From assembly GCA_964606085.1 (NCBI GenBank), contig CAZSFD010000118.1, forward strand, positions 1 to 11,889: DNA of 11,889 nt. The letters are read 5' to 3'. This document shows positions 1 to 10,049 of this stretch, one piece after another. Positions within the stretch are counted from its first letter, which is position 1, and the number at the start of each line of letters is the position of its first letter. The notes under the pieces are model-generated. The model was not told where the DNA came from and made no database searches. It saw only the letters and a program-made list of their open reading frames with translations. Both the position numbers and the translations under genes were made by a program. Origin of the DNA: CAIQJJ01 sp964606085. GTDB taxonomy: Bacteria > Chloroflexota > Anaerolineae > Anaerolineales > UBA4823.

Positions 1-687
1 GCCGTAGTAGCCGGGCAGGTGCTGGTAGGCGGTGCCGCCGCCCAGGGCTTGCAGATCAGGCGGTACCCAGCGCCCGGTATAGCGCTCAGCATAGCCGGTG
101 GGCGCAGGGTAATCGTCGCGATGGTTCTGGAAGTGCGGCTCCAGATACGACAGGAACAGCAAGAACGGCTGCGTGCGGGGGGTATCTATGTAACGGATGG
201 CGGCATCGGTCAGTGCGTCCACTCGATAGCCGGGCAGCCGCACGGGCTGGTTGTCGCGATCGTACAGTTCGGTTTGATAGGCGTCGGAGGTCATTTCGAG
301 GGCATTGGCGGCCAGCCAATATTCATAGCCGCCACGATACGGTTCGGTCACCGCCCCGGTCACGTGTCCTTCAGCCAGGTGCCACTTGCCGATATAGCCG
401 GTGGTGTAGCCAGCCGCGCCAAAGACGCGTGCCAGGGTCAAAGCATCGGTGGGCAGCGGGATGCCGTTGCGGTAACAACCCGATTGGGTTGCATAGCGCC
501 CGGTTTGCAGGCAGGCACGCGCCGGGCCGCACACAGGCTGGGGCGTGAAGGTGTTGTAGAGGTGCGTCCCTTCATGCGCCATGCGGTCGAAATTGGGGGT
601 CAGATCGAGCGGGTTGCCATGAACACCGGTGGTGTCAAAGCGCTGCTGGTCGGTAAAGAAAAAGATGACATTGGGTTGTGCGGACAT
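1..687 (-). CDS. Type I sulfatase (arylsulfatase family S1), N-terminal 229 residues, cut by the window edge
   Basis: This is the N-terminal portion of a formylglycine-dependent sulfatase, which hydrolyses sulfate esters on sugars or small molecules. The frame is open from ATG 687 to base 1, so the C-terminal half lies outside the window. Visible landmarks: the N-terminal metal-binding strand NVIFFFTDQQR (residues 6-16, D13), the sulfatase signature C-G-P-A-R (C53 is the residue converted to formylglycine; R57 stabilises it) followed by TGR, and the second signature GYIGKWHL (K101). The start is supported by an AGGAG Shine-Dalgarno motif 5 nt upstream. No signal peptide is present, so the visible part looks cytoplasmic, which is unusual for polysaccharide sulfatases but common for choline- or phosphonate-type members. 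It begins 29 nt after the helicase stop on the same strand, so co-transcription is likely. Substrate cannot be told. The family call is secure. Confidence 0.92.
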   Translation of the reverse strand, partial: MSAQPNVIFFFTDQQRFDTTGVHGNPLDLTPNFDRMAHEGTHLYNTFTPQPVCGPARACLQTGRYATQSGCYRNGIPLPTDALTLARVFGAAGYTTGYIGKWHLAEGHVTGAVTEPYRGGYEYWLAANALEMTSDAYQTELYDRDNQPVRLPGYRVDALTDAAIRYIDTPRTQPFLLFLSYLEPHFQNHRDDYPAPTGYAERYTGRWVPPDLQALGGGTAYQHLPGYYG

Positions 688-716
688 TGCGGCTCCTGGT
701 GGATGATCAACTTCTA

Positions 717-4295
<3,579 letters not shown>

Positions 4296-4312
4296 AGGAG
4301 ATACCCACCATC

Positions 4313-4346
4313 AAAAAAGACCGCCCGCGGCCATTTGCGCGAGCGG
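4313..4346 (-). terminator. Intrinsic terminator (or attenuator) just ahead of the helicase start
   Basis: On the minus strand, CCGCTCGCG (4346-4338) pairs with CGCGGGCGG (4329-4321) through nine positions including one wobble, with an 8-nt loop. TC and a run of six T (4318-4313) follow, 17 nt before the helicase ATG. No intact gene feeds into it from upstream, so it most likely ends the leader transcript made from the promoter at 4469-4497. That makes it a candidate attenuator or the 3' end of a small RNA. Confidence 0.65.
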
Positions 4347-4462
4347 CCCAGATGCGTTCCCATTCAGCCGCCATGCGACCCCTGCGCACGGGTGATCTCT
4401 GCTTCGCAGAGATTCAACCGGGTAGTATTGCTGCACCGCCCGGCATTTTGTTGGGCTGGACA
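4319..4462 (-). ncRNA. Structured leader or small RNA upstream of the helicase gene
   Basis: This stretch lies between a predicted transcription start near 4462 and the intrinsic terminator. Hairpin 1 pairs 4443-4436 with 4425-4418. Hairpin 2 pairs 4420-4406 with 4402-4389 (about 14 pairs, one mismatch, one bulge, a GAA loop). Hairpin 3 is the terminator at 4346-4321. Hairpins 1 and 2 both need bases 4418-4420, so they compete. A GCGGC segment near 4370 could pair with GCCGC in the terminator's ascending arm, a possible anti-terminator. I do not recognise a known riboswitch or RNA family. It could be a free RNA of about 150 nt or a cis-acting leader. Confidence 0.35.
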
Positions 4463-4468
4463 GGTTTC

Positions 4469-4497
4469 AGTATAGATAAGATGGGCGGTTTTGGCAA
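4469..4497 (-). promoter_or_regulatory. Sigma-70-type promoter driving the helicase leader
   Basis: Minus-strand TTGCCA (4497-4492), a 17-nt spacer and TATACT (4474-4469) match the housekeeping consensus at 9 of 12 positions with ideal spacing. The predicted start near 4462 gives a leader of about 167 nt before the helicase ATG at 4295. It is the best promoter match I see in the window. Confidence 0.6.
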
Positions 4498-4643
4498 GAA
4501 ATTCATGCCCTGGGCAGGCAGGTGTGAGATAAGCCAGGTTTGAGTGTCTTAGACCACGGAACACACCGAATACCCGGTAAATAGGAAACCGCTGTGAGCC
4601 GGTTTGAAGGCTGATTCACATCGCTTATAGCGGGTTTTTGCGG
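4498..4643. other. Non-coding stretch between the GH17 fragment and the helicase promoter
   Basis: Together with the leader and promoter this makes a 348-base region (4296-4643) without an accepted gene. I see no convincing frame here. A short plus-strand hairpin, CGCTTATAGCG at about 4622-4632, is followed by GGTTTTT, but its 4-bp stem is weak and no plus-strand gene precedes it. No clear terminator follows the GH17 fragment on the minus strand. Confidence 0.4.
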
Positions 4644-5159
4644 TCAGCGTTGAAGCGTGGGCAGAAAGACCTGCTGCAGCCATGCCTTATCAAACTGATA
4701 CACCATGTCATCCAGGTAAAAAGTCACGTCTTGCCCGGCATAGAAGCCGAAACCGCCCACCGTGCGCCGGTAGTCACGCGGGATGAAGAACAGGCTGATG
4801 GCGTACTGCTGCCAGGCAGAACTCAATGTGAAAACTTGCTCGATTTTGGGGCAAACGGAATCGGGATAGCTGCCGGTGGGCTGGTTGCACGAAGAATCGC
4901 CATTCTTGGTTGCATACCCCACCCCGCCCGGTTCTTCGATCTTCCACAGTTCATCGAAAGCATCGAAGTAGAAGTAATCCACATTGTTGGCGTCGGCCAG
5001 GGCCAAAAATTCGAGATAGAAACGGCGCTGGTTTTCCAGGCTGGGAACGGCCTCGTTGTTCGGCGAACCCGCCGAGGGCCAGCCAGTTTCGCCAATGACC
5101 ACCCGTTTGCCCTGGCCGGGGTAGGTTTGCTCGATCAAGGCCTGGATTTTCAGGTAGTG
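4644..5159 (-). pseudogene. 5'-truncated glycoside hydrolase family 17 (beta-1,3-glucanase-like) C-terminal fragment
   Basis: The frame encodes about 172 residues from HYLKIQALIEQ to a TGA stop. The segment VVIGETGWPSAG is the GH17 nucleophile block, with the catalytic glutamate in GETGWPS, and it is followed by DYFYFDAFDELWK, typical of exo-1,3-beta-glucanases. After it comes a carbohydrate-binding-like tail (WQQYAISL then VTFYLDDMVYQFD) and a terminal QVFLPTLQR. The N-terminal half of the barrel, including the proton-donor glutamate and any signal peptide, is missing: upstream of about 5160 the DNA becomes the coding end of the macro-domain gene. The only start is a TTG at 5138, with no clear ribosome site. 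I therefore call a dead 3' fragment left by recombination rather than a small gene. The family call is good; the exact break is uncertain by about 15 bases. Confidence 0.75.
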
Positions 5160-6070
5160 ATTTTTGTGCCAGTGACGATATCGCCGCCCACACTTCCTTC
5201 CACCAGCACGCCGCCTGCACCGATGTTGTTTTGTTGGTCAATGTGATGGATGATCGTCAAACTGTTGTGGACAACCACCTGCACCACTCTGGAAGCGTCC
5301 TGGTTGGCGGCGGGCAGTTCTCCTTGCAGTTGTTCGGCCAGGTATTTCAGCCCCCGGGCTTCTTGTTGCAATGTTTCGGCCTGGGCACTGTCACCGGCCT
5401 GCCGGGCGGCTACGAATTTTTGCAGCAGATCGCCGACCAGCCCATAAAGCGCCGGTGGAAAAGACGCCAGCGAGTTCTTGAGTTCCTGCTCGCTATAGGC
5501 CAGAGCCATGGCTGCCAGGGCACGCTGGTGAAAAAGCTGGTAGGTCTCCGGCGATGTGGTGGCGAAGATTACCTTGCGCAGTGCCATACATTTGGGCAGC
5601 AGGGCGATGATCTCGCCCACGATGCGCCTGACCACTTCCAGCGGGTCGCCGCGCCCCACGCCGCTGCCCAGGGCGGGGATGGCGATACTCGGCTGGCCCA
5701 GCAAATCGGCCAGATGCACGGCCCGGGCGGTGCTTTGCGAAATCAGCTTGGGGTCGGCGTAGTAGCGGTTTTCGCCGCTGGTGACGACGGCGTGGAAAAT
5801 GTAACGGGTGAGGGCCGTTTTCCGCAGGTGGCCGGCCGAGGTGATGACGATCTGCCCTGGCACGAGCGGCACATGGGCATCGAGTTCCTGGCGTACCCCT
5901 TCGCCTGCCGCAGTCAGGATGGCTTTGGCGATTTTGCCACGGCGAAAAGTGGCCTTGCGCCCCACCGAGTTGACCAGCACTGCCGCGCCGGTGGTCTCGA
6001 TGGCGACCGGGCGCGGTTCGATCCAGTGATCGTAGAATTCATAGGCAACGGGGACGGTTTCTGGGGTCAT
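5150..6070 (-). CDS. Macro-domain (ADP-ribose-binding-like) protein with C-terminal helical and GD-linker segments
   Basis: The protein has 306 residues from ATG 6070; a longer reading from TTG 6100 is rejected because an AGGGAG ribosome site sits 7 nt before this ATG. Residues about 24-180 fit a macro domain: AAVLVNSVG (29-37), RGKIAKAI (44-51), the central strand PGQIVITSAGH (71-81), KTALTRYIFHAVV (84-96), the phosphate-loop-like SIAIPALGSGVGRGDP (128-143) and ATTSPETYQLF (170-180). The usual NAAN triad is altered to NSVG, so binding may differ from ADP-ribose. Residues about 185-250 are helical. The end (261-306) reads QVVVHNSLTI then GAGGVLVEGSVGGDIVTGTKI, like the GD-rich linkers in multidomain NTPases and effectors. 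It stops at a junction with the GH17 fragment and could have lost a C-terminal domain. It lies 13 nt after the YwbE gene. Confidence 0.75.
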   Translation of the reverse strand: MTPETVPVAYEFYDHWIEPRPVAIETTGAAVLVNSVGRKATFRRGKIAKAILTAAGEGVRQELDAHVPLVPGQIVITSAGHLRKTALTRYIFHAVVTSGENRYYADPKLISQSTARAVHLADLLGQPSIAIPALGSGVGRGDPLEVVRRIVGEIIALLPKCMALRKVIFATTSPETYQLFHQRALAAMALAYSEQELKNSLASFPPALYGLVGDLLQKFVAARQAGDSAQAETLQQEARGLKYLAEQLQGELPAANQDASRVVQVVVHNSLTIIHHIDQQNNIGAGGVLVEGSVGGDIVTGTKITT

Positions 6071-6077
6071 AAACCCA

Positions 6078-6083
6078 CTCCCT
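6078..6083 (-). promoter_or_regulatory. Ribosome binding site of the macro-domain gene
   Basis: Minus-strand AGGGAG lies directly after the TGA stop of the YwbE gene (6084-6086) and 7 nt before ATG 6070. It fixes the start of the macro-domain gene and suggests coupled translation of the two genes. Confidence 0.7.
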
Positions 6084-6284
6084 TCATCCTTCGGCCACAA
6101 TCTCCTTTACCCGCCCCACCTTGCCATCGGTCAGGCGGACTTTGATGCCATGCGGGTGGGTGGCCGAGTTGGTCAGAATATCTTTGACGATGCCTTCCGT
6201 CAACTTACCGCTGGCCTGATCTTGCTTCTGGACGATGCGCACGCGCAGGCCGGGCCGAATGTGAATGCGTTGTGTTCCGTTCAT
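6084..6284 (-). CDS. ywbE: YwbE family protein (DUF2196)
   Basis: This 66-residue protein matches the YwbE family along its whole length: MNGTQRIHIRPGL at the start, VQKQDQASGKLTEGIVK (18-34), DILTNSATHPHGIKV (35-49) and LTDGKVGRVKEI (51-62). Length is normal for the family. It is cytoplasmic; the function of YwbE is not established, and the small basic fold suggests nucleic-acid or protein binding (inference). The start is ATG 6284, where family similarity begins; an upstream extension in the same frame to 6326 would run into the promoter. No Shine-Dalgarno motif precedes the ATG, but a -10 element lies 6 nt upstream, so the mRNA may be leaderless. The macro-domain gene follows after 13 nt, forming a two-gene unit. 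Confidence 0.9.
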   Translation of the reverse strand: MNGTQRIHIRPGLRVRIVQKQDQASGKLTEGIVKDILTNSATHPHGIKVRLTDGKVGRVKEIVAEG

Positions 6285-6290
6285 AAGCCC

Positions 6291-6320
6291 ATTGTAGCCG
6301 AGAACGTTGCCCGTATACAA
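6291..6320 (-). promoter_or_regulatory. Promoter for the YwbE-macro unit, predicting a leaderless mRNA
   Basis: Minus-strand TTGTAT (6320-6315), an 18-nt spacer and TACAAT (6296-6291) form a plausible sigma-70 promoter. The base 7 nt past TACAAT is the A of the YwbE ATG, so initiation would occur at or next to the start codon. It begins right after the terminator of the upstream remnant. Confidence 0.45.
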
Positions 6321-6321
6321 A

Positions 6322-6356
6322 CACAAACAGCCCCGGCGTGGCCGAGGCTGTTTGTG
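6322..6356 (-). terminator. Long perfect-arm hairpin terminator after the methyltransferase-like remnant
   Basis: CACAAACAGCC (6322-6332) pairs perfectly with GGCTGTTTGTG (6346-6356); one mismatch then precedes an inner CGGC/GCCG stem with a 3-nt loop. On the minus strand the arm is followed by TTTGTAT, a moderate U tract. It lies 7 nt after the stop of the remnant (6363-6761) and insulates the YwbE promoter from it. The arms are T- and A-rich on both strands, so some bidirectional activity is possible. Confidence 0.65.
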
Positions 6357-6362
6357 ATCCTG

Positions 6363-6761
6363 TCAGCCCCACAGGCTGATCTGCCCATTCGTCTGAGCAG
6401 GCTTGCGGGGTTTCCCCTTGTTCGGCGCGGCCAGGTTCCTCGCCGCCATCCACTCGACCCAGGTATGCGCCTGAACGGGCGCTATCTGTGGGCTGAGGGC
6501 GGTTGGCGATAAAGAACATCGCTCAGCGGCGACGCCGTCATCGGGCAGTTTGCCGACGGCCTTTTCGAGCCGGGCGAGCAGGATTTCGTCATCCGTCAGC
6601 TGCTGCAAAAAACGCCCTTCCAGGCGTTCCCCGCCGCCAGTGGCCGTTTCGCCATCATAGGGTGAGTTGAGCAGGCAGAACGAGAACGTGCCATCGGTCA
6701 GGGCGGCGTTCTCGAAGCCTGCCGCCAGGACGTGGTTGAGCCGGGCGGCGGCTTCTTCGGC
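6363..6761 (-). pseudogene. Truncated methyltransferase-like (DUF6094-like) remnant joined to an unknown C-terminal tail
   Basis: The frame is open for 132 codons from just after a TAA at 6762-6764 to a TGA at 6363. Its start, AEEAAARLNHVLAAGF, then TDGTFSFCLLNSPYDGE and ERLEGRFLQ, resembles the middle of DUF6094-type proteins, where a Rossmann-fold 'LNPPYD' motif IV is followed by RLE and a helix. Here the motif is NSPY rather than NPPY. The S-adenosylmethionine-binding N-terminus is absent, and the sequence after RFLQ (LTDDEILLARLEKAVGKLPDD and a basic tail ending NGQISLWG) does not look like the expected continuation, so an internal deletion or fusion is likely. There is no credible start codon or ribosome site. 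A non-functional fragment is the best reading. The family identification rests on memory of motifs and is moderate at most. Confidence 0.4.
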
Positions 6762-6790
6762 TTATCGAGAGTAACGCCTGTGCCGTAATG

Positions 6791-6823
6791 AAAACTGCGC
6801 CGGGCGGGATGCCGCGGCGCAGT
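6791..6823 (-). terminator. Intrinsic terminator after the antitoxin-like tail
   Basis: A 9-bp perfect stem (6794-6802 with 6815-6823) encloses a 12-nt loop and is followed on the minus strand by TTTTC. It lies about 32 nt after the stop of the antitoxin-like tail at 6855, so that gene kept its own terminator although its front half is lost. Confidence 0.55.
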
Positions 6824-6854
6824 CGTGTGAATAGGTGATGATGAAGGGAAGTCG

Positions 6855-6993
6855 TTACGTTTTGTCTATTTCCCGCCAAAACTCGTCTTCGGGAATGCCT
6901 TCGCCCTGCTCAAGTTGATGATGGGCTTTTTCCAGAATGGCTCGAAATTTCGATGAATAGGACAACAACAGGTCTTCCACCAGCAGCAGGGCG
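6855..6993 (-). pseudogene. C-terminal fragment of a small antitoxin-like protein
   Basis: The minus-strand frame ends with DLLLSYSSKFRAILEKAHH, then QLEQGEGIPEDEFWREIDKT and a stop. The pattern 'SKFRAILE...GIPEDEFW' is like the C-terminal tails of short antitoxin-type proteins in cyanobacteria and Chloroflexota, usually 70-90 residues; I cannot name the family. Upstream of about 6993 the frame runs antisense through DNA better explained as a plus-strand toxin fragment, and the only ATG (7061) has no ribosome site. I infer that the N-terminal half was lost. If ATG 7061 were used, a 68-residue protein would result. No partner toxin gene is visible. Confidence 0.3.
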
Positions 6994-7645
6994 ATGCGCC
7001 GCCCACCCGTGCCTATCGCTGCTCTCGCCGCAAGCCCTGCGTGCCATCGGCATCGGCGCATTGACCGGGGCGGTTACGGGGCTGGTGGGAGGGTTGTTCC
7101 CGGCGGGGGCGGGACTGGCCGCATCCATGTTGTGGGGTGCGGCGGGCGGGGCCGCTGCCAGTGTGACCGGGGTCGCGGTCACGAATGCCCTATGTGGACG
7201 CGCAACCACACTCGAAGAAGTCCTGGCTGCCGGGATTTCCGGCATGATCAGCGGGGCTTTCGGCGGGGCGCTTGGGTGGGGCATTCGCAGCGCGGCACAG
7301 TCGATGTTGGGCACATTGGCCGGGGGCGCCTGTCCGGGCGGCGTTTGCAAGCTTCCTGGTGAATGCTTTGTCGCCGGGACGCTGATCGCCACCGCAGATG
7401 GCGAACGGCCCATCGAAGAAATCAAGGTCGGTGACAAGGTCTACGCCACCGACCCGGACACTGGCGAAACGGGCCTCTTCACCGTCACCGACGCCTTCAC
7501 GCGCACCGCCGAAGCCACCGTCGTCATCGAAATCGGCAGCGCCCACATCCGCGCCACGCTCAACCATCCCTTCTGGGTAGAAGGCACAGGCTGGACGGAC
7601 GCAGGCCATTTGCCCGTGGGAGACTGCGTCCCATGCAACGGATGA
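6953..7645 (+). pseudogene. Polymorphic-toxin/RHS fragment: glycine-rich pre-toxin region plus PT-Hint domain, toxin missing
   Basis: This is the only plus-strand coding signal. Convincing sequence begins near 7037 with LRAIGIGALTGAVTGLVGG and a glycine/alanine-rich hydrophobic stretch typical of the region before the toxin in RHS and other polymorphic toxins. A Hint (intein-like autoproteolytic) domain follows: the first residue, Cys at 7364-7366, in GECFVAGTLIAT, then ERPIEEIKVGDKVYA, and the histidine block ATLNHPFWV (His at 7565-7567) followed by GTGWTDAGHLPVGD. Such domains release the C-terminal toxin. Here the frame ends in CVPCNG and TGA at 7643, immediately before the stop of the opposing gene at 7646, so no toxin domain remains. 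The ATG at 6953 has no ribosome site, and the 5' end (shell or repeat part) is also missing. Both ends look cut. Confidence 0.72.
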
Positions 7646-10027
7646 TCATCTCCGCTGCCAAATCCTGACCCCCGCAGCCTGATAAACCACCTCATATTCG
7701 GTCTCGCTGGCAATGTCGGGCCAGGCCCGTTCCATGAAGCCGGGAAAATACCCCTGGTACACATATTCGAGCCGGTTCTCGTCCAGCCAGGCACGCACAT
7801 CAGCCGCTGCCATTTCTTCTGGCAGCCACTCCACGGGCCTGCCTGTCAAGGACGGAATCCACGCACCGCCATCGCAGGGGACGACCCTGAGATGCCCCCA
7901 ATAATTTGAATTGATCCAAAAACGCGCCGAGGTTTCGGTGTTGGTGAGAATCCAGTGCAGGGCGCTTTGGTCAGCAGGCGTGAGGAGCGTGGTGGTGGGG
8001 TTGAGCGCCGCCAGTTGGCTCCAGGCTCCCAGCCCGGCCAGCGCTATCAGCAGCCAGCGCAGTGGATGAAAATGGTTCGTCCAGGCCAGGGATAGGAAGC
8101 CCACAAACAGTGAAATGGGCAGCGAAAGGATCAGCAGGCCATTGGTGTAGCTGGCAATCGCTTCACCCAGCCAGGGGGCTTGCAGGGTGATCAGCAGCGC
8201 CTGGCACAGAACCCACCCGTTCAACAGCCACAACAGCTTGTGGCGTTGGGAAAGGCCGACAACCCATCCGAGCAGCCCAGCAGCCCACAGCCACAAACCG
8301 CCCGCATAGCCGTTGAGCAGGAGCAAATCGAGGTAGTTGAACTCATCGGCCGTTTGGCGGCTTTGGGCGATGATTTGCTGAATGGCCGGGCTGCCGATCA
8401 CCCTGAACAAAACGATGGTGAGCGCGACGCCCCCCAAAACGCCAACCGCCACCGCAGCGCCAAAACGCCAGCCCCATTTGCGCTGCGCCGACTGCAGGAA
8501 TGGGCCGATCTCGCCCAACGTCTGCCGGTTGGCTTGCAGCAGCAGGGCAGCCAGCCAAAAGGTGAGGCAGAAGGACAGCGTGCCATAGTGTGACACGGTC
8601 AGGCCGCCGACCAGCAGGATCAGCAGGATAACGGGATTGCGCTGGCGCTGCCGCACGGCGAGCATGCCCGCCACGATGGCTAACGGCAGCAGGGCAATCC
8701 CCTGCAAGAAGGGGTAGCGCCCCCAATTCACCAGGTAGCCGGGCAGGTTGGCAAAGAACCACAGGGCTGCCGTGCTGGACAAGGCGGCCATCTTTGCGCC
8801 GGGCGCATTGCCCCACAATTGCCGCGCCAGCACGAACAAGGTCAAGCCGCCGAACGCGATCAGCCATTGCCCATACACCAGCACCATTTCAGGGATCGCC
8901 AGGGTGGTCAGCGCGCTCAGGAAAGCGCTGTTGGCATGAAAGCCGATGTGATAAAGCGTGCCGGGCGGAACGCCGGAATGCTGCACAAACGCACCGATGG
9001 TTTCGACATGGCTCAGGCCATCCACCCAGGGCGGGACATCGAGCGCGGCGACGGATAACAAGCGCATTCCCAGGGCGAGCATGAACAAGCCCCCCAGGCC
9101 CAACGTCTCGCGGCTGGCAAACCAGCCAGCCGGCTGCCGAAGCCCTGTTATCAGGTTGACATGCCAACCGCCCCGCCGGGTACTGGCGGCCATCCCTTTG
9201 ATCAGCGCCGCGCCCACCAGCCCTGCCGTTATCCATCGCAGGAATGAAGCCGTCAGCGGCACACCCAGGATACCCCCCAGCACAAACCACAATGGCGGCT
9301 GGCACACGCCCAGGCCGAGCGCCCATATCCAGCCAAAACCGTGCGGCCCGGGGCGGAAATTGAGCAGCACTAACAGGCTCCAGCCGATGGCGGCAAAGAG
9401 CAGCGTCAGCCATAGCGCCCAGGCCAGGCGCGGCAAGACCCGATTCAGCAGGTGGGCGGCCTCGCCCACCAGGGGCATGCGGAAGGTGCGAAACGCCAGG
9501 TCGCCGGCGGCAGGCTGCCCATTGGCGAGCAGCACGCCGTCGAAATAGGCATCCTGCTCACTGGAGAGCAGCGTCACCCAGCCGGTCAGCACGTTGGTTT
9601 CGACCAGCGCATAATAGGCCTGGCCCGCCGAATCCATTTGTGGCGCAAAGCTAAAGCGCACTTCGGGGTTGGTGCCAATTCGATGGAGGGGGATGGAGGC
9701 GCTTGCCAGGATCGTTGCATCCTGGGGGGTACGCGTGAGATGCAGGGTCAGGCGGGCGGCGGGGTCGTTCATGCCGGGGTTGAGGCGCACCGTCACCTGG
9801 AAGGCGTTCAGGCCATTTTCGGTGGCGATGAAGCTTTGCCCCAGGCTGCGAAAACGGCTGAGATCACCGGCGAAGGCGCTGCCGCGTTCCTGGCGGGCAA
9901 GCAGATCGGGGACGTGCGTGTTCCAGGCAATGACGCCAGCCAGCAGGAATAAAACCAGGGCCGCGCCGGTGATGAGCAGGCTGGCCCTGGCGGGTGTGCT
10001 GGTGAATTGGCCTGAGCGGACGGTCAT
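7646..10027 (-). CDS. Polytopic GT-C-like (glycosyltransferase family 39-type) membrane protein
   Basis: This is a 793-residue integral membrane protein with one N-terminal helix (16-34), an extracytoplasmic beta-rich insert (about 40-190), many further helices from about 201 to 650, and a C-terminal soluble part ending in VRIWQRR. The first loop of the second membrane block holds LDVPPWVDGLSHV (329-341), with D330, D336 and H340 placed like the acidic loop of GT-C lipid-phosphosugar transferases. The insert (SLGQSFIA at 61-68, then GQPAAGDLAFRTF) is of a kind I associate with Chloroflexota members. A role in transferring sugars to envelope glycans or proteins outside the membrane is inferred from fold class only. 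ATG 10027 is chosen although it lacks a strong ribosome site; a TTG at 10060 would overlap the upstream gene. It starts 22 nt after that gene's stop, so coupling is likely. It could instead be an uncharacterised transporter-like protein. Confidence 0.72.
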   Translation of the reverse strand: MTVRSGQFTSTPARASLLITGAALVLFLLAGVIAWNTHVPDLLARQERGSAFAGDLSRFRSLGQSFIATENGLNAFQVTVRLNPGMNDPAARLTLHLTRTPQDATILASASIPLHRIGTNPEVRFSFAPQMDSAGQAYYALVETNVLTGWVTLLSSEQDAYFDGVLLANGQPAAGDLAFRTFRMPLVGEAAHLLNRVLPRLAWALWLTLLFAAIGWSLLVLLNFRPGPHGFGWIWALGLGVCQPPLWFVLGGILGVPLTASFLRWITAGLVGAALIKGMAASTRRGGWHVNLITGLRQPAGWFASRETLGLGGLFMLALGMRLLSVAALDVPPWVDGLSHVETIGAFVQHSGVPPGTLYHIGFHANSAFLSALTTLAIPEMVLVYGQWLIAFGGLTLFVLARQLWGNAPGAKMAALSSTAALWFFANLPGYLVNWGRYPFLQGIALLPLAIVAGMLAVRQRQRNPVILLILLVGGLTVSHYGTLSFCLTFWLAALLLQANRQTLGEIGPFLQSAQRKWGWRFGAAVAVGVLGGVALTIVLFRVIGSPAIQQIIAQSRQTADEFNYLDLLLLNGYAGGLWLWAAGLLGWVVGLSQRHKLLWLLNGWVLCQALLITLQAPWLGEAIASYTNGLLILSLPISLFVGFLSLAWTNHFHPLRWLLIALAGLGAWSQLAALNPTTTLLTPADQSALHWILTNTETSARFWINSNYWGHLRVVPCDGGAWIPSLTGRPVEWLPEEMAAADVRAWLDENRLEYVYQGYFPGFMERAWPDIASETEYEVVYQAAGVRIWQRR

Positions 10028-10049
10028 GGGGTAGATGCAGCCGGTTTGC

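Noticed and set aside
4389..4420. tRNA or T-box-like element suggested by the long hairpin
   Set aside because: There is no cloverleaf, no T-arm consensus and no specifier or antiterminator consensus.
6071..6100. Longer start (TTG 6100) for the macro-domain protein
   Set aside because: It would overlap the end of the YwbE gene, and the AGGGAG site matches the ATG at 6070.
6655..6879. Minus-strand frame of 74 codons
   Set aside because: It is arginine/proline-rich shadow sequence; the adjacent frame carries the methyltransferase-like motifs and a terminator lies inside it.
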